DNA of 8,706 bases, from NCBI GenBank assembly GCA_946479825.1, contig CAMLHU010000078.1, forward strand, positions 1 through 8,706, in the 5' to 3' direction. Origin of the DNA: an uncultured Gemmatimonadota bacterium (GTDB lineage: Bacteria; Gemmatimonadota; Gemmatimonadetes; Gemmatimonadales; GWC2-71-9). A program made the translations under genes and the position numbers. This document shows positions 6,054-8,706 of this stretch, piece by piece. The notes below the pieces were generated by a model. It did not search any database, was not told the origin of the DNA, and saw only the letters and a list, made by a program, of their open reading frames with translations. Position 1 is the stretch's first letter, and each line of letters begins with the position of its first letter.

Positions 6054-6056
6054 TCA
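5917..6056 (-). repeat. Heptanucleotide tandem array following the ABC transporter stop codon
   Basis: Read on the minus strand from the ABC gene's TGA (6056-6054), eleven contiguous heptads run to 5980: TGAGGAG, GGGGAGG, then nine units of TRAGAGG (TAAGAGG x5, TGAGAGG x4 in mixed order). After five heptad-lengths with no clear match (5945-5979), four more recognisable units continue in the same phase to 5917 (plus strand CCTCTTA, CCTCACA, CCTCAAA, CCACTTA). The whole tract is 140 nt, 20 heptad lengths. The purine-rich strand is the sense strand of the ABC gene, and its stop codon is part of the first unit. Confidence 0.88.
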
Positions 6057-7811
6057 ACTGTCCCCCACCGCCTCCAGTTCGCCTTCAAGCTCCTGCCGCC
6101 GCACGAGCTCCCAGTACCGGCCCTCGAGCTTCATCAGGTCCGCGTGGCGGCCCGACTCGACGATCCGGCCCTGGTCGAGGACGATGATATGCCCCGCGTC
6201 GCGGACGGCGGCCAGGCGGTGCGAGACGACCACGGTCGTCTTGCCGACGAGTGCCGAGCGGAGCGCCGTGAGGATCCGGGCCTCGGTGCTGGCATCCACG
6301 GCGGAAAGGGCGTCGTCGAGGAGGAAGATCGGCGCCCCCTTGGCGAGGGCGCGGGCGATGGCGGTGCGCTGCTTCTGGCCCCCCGAGAGGTTGACCCCGC
6401 GCTCGCCGAGGAGGGTGTCGTAGCCGTTCGGGAGGGAGGGAAGGGCCTCGGTGAGCTGGGCGGCCTCGGCGGAGCGTTCGAGTCGGCCGTCGTCGGGCGC
6501 GCCGAACAGGACGTTCGCCCGCACCGATTCGCTGAAGAGGAAGGTCTCCTGCGGGACGTGACTCACGGCCTGGCGGAGGTCGTCGAGGGAGATGGTCCGG
6601 ATGTCCACGCCGTCGATCAGGATCCGGCCCTGCTCGGGGTCGTAGGCGCGGGTCACGAGGTCCACCAGGGTGGACTTGCCGGCCCCGGTGGCGCCCACCA
6701 CGGCGAGCGAGGCCCCCGGGGCCAGGTCGAACGAGATGTCCTGCAGCACCCAGCCCCGGTCCTCGGCGCCGGGGTAGCGGAACCACACCCGGTCGAAGGT
6801 GAGGCGGCGGGCCCCGGTGACGGCAGGGAGGGGTGCCGGGGTCTCGGGGGAGCGGATGGCCGGGATCTCCTGGCGGATGGCGTTGATCCGCCCCATCGAG
6901 GCGGCGCCGCGCTGGATCAGGTTGACCACCCAGCCGAGGGCGATCATCGGCCAGACCAGCATGTTGAGGTACACGCCGAAGGCCACGAACGAACCGAGCG
7001 ACACCTGGTGGGCGATGACGTCGCGGCCGCCGACGAGGAGCACCACCACCGCGCCGAGCCCGCCGAGGAGCATGAGCAGCGGCTGGAAGGCGCCGTAGGC
7101 CTTGACCAGGGCCAAGTTGCGGCGGACGTACTCGGTACTTAGCCTTGAGAACTCGGCTTCCTCCGCCCGTTCCTGGCGGTAGGCCCGCACGATCCGGACG
7201 CCCGAGAGGTTCTCGAGGACGTGGCTCGTCAGGGTGCCGAAATGTTCCTGGATCGCCTCGGTGCGGTTGTGGATGGTGCGCCCGAAGGTGACCATCAGGA
7301 CCGGCAGCCCGATGAGCGGGATGAGCGCGTAGCCCGTGAGCCCCGGCGAGATATGGAGCATCGCCGGGAGGATGAGGCAGGTCCTGGCCAGCGTGTCCAC
7401 GAGGTACATCAGCGCGGGGCCGGCCACCATCCGGACGTTGAGCAGGTCGTTGGTGGCCCGGGCCATCAGGTCGCCGGTGCCGTGGCGGTCGTAGAACTGC
7501 GCCGGCTGCCGCTCGAGATGGCCGAAGAGGTCGTTCCGGAGGTCGTACTCCACCCGGCGGCTGACGCTGTTGAGGAGCTGGCGCATCCCGAACCGCGCCA
7601 CGCCGCCAGCCAGCGCGGTGCCGATGAGGAGCCCGATCGCCACCAGCAGCGCGTGGCCGCCCAGGCCGCCGGCGATCGCGTCGATGCCGCGCTTGAGGTA
7701 GTGCGGCGCCAGCGTCGTGAAGGCGTTGGAGGCGACCACCAGCAGGAGGCCGACGGCGTAGGTGCCGCGGTAGGGACGGAAGAAGGGACCGAGGGTCCTG
7801 AGTTCTCGCAT
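6054..7811 (-). CDS. ABC exporter half-transporter (fused membrane and ATPase domains), MdlA/BmrC-like
   Basis: A 585-residue type I ABC exporter half-transporter. The transmembrane part (about 1-315, six spans) precedes the ATPase domain: aromatic A-loop Tyr346, Walker A GATGAGKST (373-381), Q-loop Gln421 in VPQETFLF, signature LSGGQKQR (475-482), Walker B IFLLDD (495-500), D-loop SAVD and switch His531 in VVSHR. The residue after the Walker B Asp, normally the catalytic Glu, is Asp500. Together with a canonical LSGGQ this matches the degenerate-site subunit of heterodimeric exporters such as TM287 of TM287/288, BmrC and E. coli MdlA. Substrate cannot be deduced; drugs or lipids are typical of the group. 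The expected partner subunit is not adjacent: the upstream gene is divergent and the next gene downstream is YbjQ-like. The ATG at 7811 has only a weak ribosome site. Its 3' end merges with the heptanucleotide array. Confidence 0.93.
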   Translation of the reverse strand: MRELRTLGPFFRPYRGTYAVGLLLVVASNAFTTLAPHYLKRGIDAIAGGLGGHALLVAIGLLIGTALAGGVARFGMRQLLNSVSRRVEYDLRNDLFGHLERQPAQFYDRHGTGDLMARATNDLLNVRMVAGPALMYLVDTLARTCLILPAMLHISPGLTGYALIPLIGLPVLMVTFGRTIHNRTEAIQEHFGTLTSHVLENLSGVRIVRAYRQERAEEAEFSRLSTEYVRRNLALVKAYGAFQPLLMLLGGLGAVVVLLVGGRDVIAHQVSLGSFVAFGVYLNMLVWPMIALGWVVNLIQRGAASMGRINAIRQEIPAIRSPETPAPLPAVTGARRLTFDRVWFRYPGAEDRGWVLQDISFDLAPGASLAVVGATGAGKSTLVDLVTRAYDPEQGRILIDGVDIRTISLDDLRQAVSHVPQETFLFSESVRANVLFGAPDDGRLERSAEAAQLTEALPSLPNGYDTLLGERGVNLSGGQKQRTAIARALAKGAPIFLLDDALSAVDASTEARILTALRSALVGKTTVVVSHRLAAVRDAGHIIVLDQGRIVESGRHADLMKLEGRYWELVRRQELEGELEAVGDS

Positions 7812-7880
7812 TGGTCAACGAAAGCTGAACGGGTCGCGGGACCCGGACAAGTCACCCTACGAAGGTCACGGAGGCAGGAG
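7812..7880. promoter_or_regulatory. Divergent promoter region with central dyad
   Basis: The 69 bp between the ABC transporter gene and the lipoprotein gene must hold both promoters. A perfect dyad, CGGGTC (7830-7835), GCGG, GACCCG (7840-7845), sits near the middle and could be an operator or a leader hairpin. I could not assign -35/-10 boxes. On the plus side a Shine-Dalgarno GGAGG (7870-7874) lies 6 nt before the lipoprotein ATG and decides that start. Confidence 0.5.
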
Positions 7881-8624
7881 ATGCGGACGACGATGCTTGG
7901 CGCGGTGGCGGCGGCGGCGATCTTGGCGGGGTGCGGCGGCAACAAGGGGGCCCAGGGCGGGGCCGACACCACCGCCGCGCGCGATCTCCAGCTGGCCCCC
8001 ACCGATTCGGGGACCAAGATGAACGACGTGGCCCGGACTCCGGCGGCGGCCCCGGCGGAGACCAAGCCGGCGGCGCCCAAGGCCAAGCCGGCCGAGACCG
8101 CGCCCACGCTGGCGGCCGGCACCGGCATTTCGGCCACGGCCCGCGATACCGTCACCAGCCACAAGAACAAGGCCGGCGAGACGATGGTCGTGCTGGTGTC
8201 GAGCGACGTGAAGGACGCCAAGGGGCGGGTCGTGATCCCCGCCGGGTCGGCGGTGACCCTGCACATCGACGCGCTCAAGTCGCAGTCGAGCAAGAGCACC
8301 CACGACTCGGAGCTGAAGCTGTCCCCGGTGAGCGTCGAGATCGCGGGGAAGAGCTACCCGATCTCCGGCCGAGTGGACACCGTGGCGTACATCCTGAAGG
8401 GCCGCGGCATCACCGGCGGGACCGCCGCCAAGGTCGGCGCGGGCGCGGTGGCCGGGGCGGTGATCGGCCGGATCGTCGGCGGCAACAAGACCGGCACCAT
8501 CGTGGGCGGCGTGGCGGGAGCCGCGGCCGGCGCGGCGGTCGCCAACCAGACCGGCGACCAGGACGTCACGATCTACCCCGGCGACCTCGTCCGCCTGACG
8601 CTGACGGCGGCGTTCAAGAGGTGA
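7881..8624 (+). CDS. Glycine-zipper lipoprotein, probable envelope protein
   Basis: A 247-residue secreted lipoprotein. The signal peptide (1-17) ends in the lipobox LAGC with Cys18, so the mature protein should be lipid-anchored in the envelope. After a Gly/Asp-rich stretch comes an Ala/Pro/Lys-rich linker (about 52-77), likely a flexible or wall-spanning spacer. A beta-rich domain follows (about 80-172), including GRVVIPAGSAVTLHIDALKS and SVEIAGKSYPISGRVDTV. A glycine-zipper segment (about 186-223, repeated GxxxG) then ends in a DVTIYPGDLVRLTL strand. The order 'IPAGS-type beta domain, glycine zipper, L-x-L-x-L end' resembles uncharacterised envelope proteins I associate with Acidobacteria; no enzymatic motif is visible. 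The ATG at 7881 has GGAGG 6 nt upstream and gives a proper signal peptide; an in-frame ATG at 7893 would shorten its charged end. It is transcribed divergently from the ABC exporter. Confidence 0.85.
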   Translation: MRTTMLGAVAAAAILAGCGGNKGAQGGADTTAARDLQLAPTDSGTKMNDVARTPAAAPAETKPAAPKAKPAETAPTLAAGTGISATARDTVTSHKNKAGETMVVLVSSDVKDAKGRVVIPAGSAVTLHIDALKSQSSKSTHDSELKLSPVSVEIAGKSYPISGRVDTVAYILKGRGITGGTAAKVGAGAVAGAVIGRIVGGNKTGTIVGGVAGAAAGAAVANQTGDQDVTIYPGDLVRLTLTAAFKR

Positions 8625-8629
8625 GGGCG

Positions 8630-8657
8630 GTGAGCGGTGAGCGGTGAGAGGTGAGCG
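8630..8657 (+). repeat. Heptanucleotide tandem array (4 units) after the lipoprotein stop codon
   Basis: Four contiguous units: GTGAGCG x2, GTGAGAG, GTGAGCG. The stretch containing the stop codon just before, GTGAGGGCG (8621-8629), reads as a first unit with two extra bases. As in the other arrays the purine-rich strand is the sense strand of the preceding gene. It leads directly into the terminator-like hairpin. Confidence 0.8.
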
Positions 8658-8660
8658 AAA

Positions 8661-8697
8661 AACGGGCCGCCGTCGGAGCATCGACTGGCGGCCCGTT
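8661..8697. terminator. Strong GC hairpin, probable (bidirectional) terminator of the lipoprotein gene
   Basis: AACGGGCCGCC (8661-8671) is perfectly complementary to GGCGGCCCGTT (8687-8697). The inner GTCG (8672-8675) and CGAC (8682-8685) extend the stem around the loop GAGCAT, with T8686 bulged. Four A residues (8657-8660 includes AAA) precede it, and TCTCTT follows. The T-tract is weak, so termination is likely but its efficiency is uncertain; the A-rich left flank would suit the opposite direction too. Confidence 0.75.
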
Positions 8698-8706
8698 CTC
8701 TTGCCT

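Noticed and set aside
5825..6056. CRISPR array
   Set aside because: The repeat units are 7-8 nt and contiguous, with no spacers, and there are no cas genes.
5790..7142. 450-residue plus-strand frame containing a heptapeptide-like LLPLTSH repeat
   Set aside because: The peptide repeat is just the 7-nt array read three units at a time (21 nt = 7 codons), and the remainder is antisense to the ABC transporter.

Overview
The window is GC-rich (about 70%) bacterial chromosomal DNA with tightly packed genes, and it reads as core rather than plasmid or phage sequence. Very GC-rich genes, an Acidobacteria-like glycine-zipper lipoprotein, and short-period tandem repeats between genes suggest a soil or sediment bacterium of the Gemmatimonadota/Acidobacteriota kind. 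That placement is an inference from general resemblance; no rRNA or lineage marker is present.

Layout, left to right. (1) priA, the replication-restart helicase, runs off the left edge and lacks its N-terminal DNA-binding domain here. (2) Eleven in-phase, GGG-led heptanucleotides start at the base after the priA stop codon, followed by a small hairpin. (3) A single-domain GIY-YIG protein on the minus strand lies inside a ~450 bp unit bounded by 15 bp perfect inverted repeats; the left repeat supplies the last residues and stop codon of the protein. (4) Four overlapping plus-strand genes form an operon: a TIGR00300-family archaeal-type ornithine cyclodeaminase-like protein, a small unrecognised protein, a Fur-family metalloregulator, and the thiol-redox membrane protein CcdA. 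(5) A YbjQ-family gene converges on ccdA with a 6-nt gap. (6) A ~250 bp gap is made almost entirely of repeats: an octanucleotide array upstream of ybjQ and a heptanucleotide array downstream of the next gene. (7) An ABC exporter half-transporter on the minus strand carries Asp in place of the catalytic Glu. (8) A glycine-zipper lipoprotein is transcribed divergently from it. It is followed by a short heptanucleotide array and a strong hairpin that looks like a terminator.

The most unusual signals are non-coding. Three different heptanucleotide arrays sit directly after stop codons (priA, the ABC gene, the lipoprotein gene). In each, the G/purine-rich strand is the sense strand of the gene just finished, and in two the phase runs from the stop codon itself. 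The unit sequences differ while the period and position stay the same. The second is the GIY-YIG gene inside an inverted-repeat unit, which resembles the REP/RAYT arrangement but with a different nuclease fold.

Functionally, Fur and CcdA share an operon with an amino-acid enzyme, which hints at joint control of metal or redox state, but no Fur box was identified. The ABC subunit has the features of the degenerate half of a heterodimeric exporter, yet its expected partner is not beside it.
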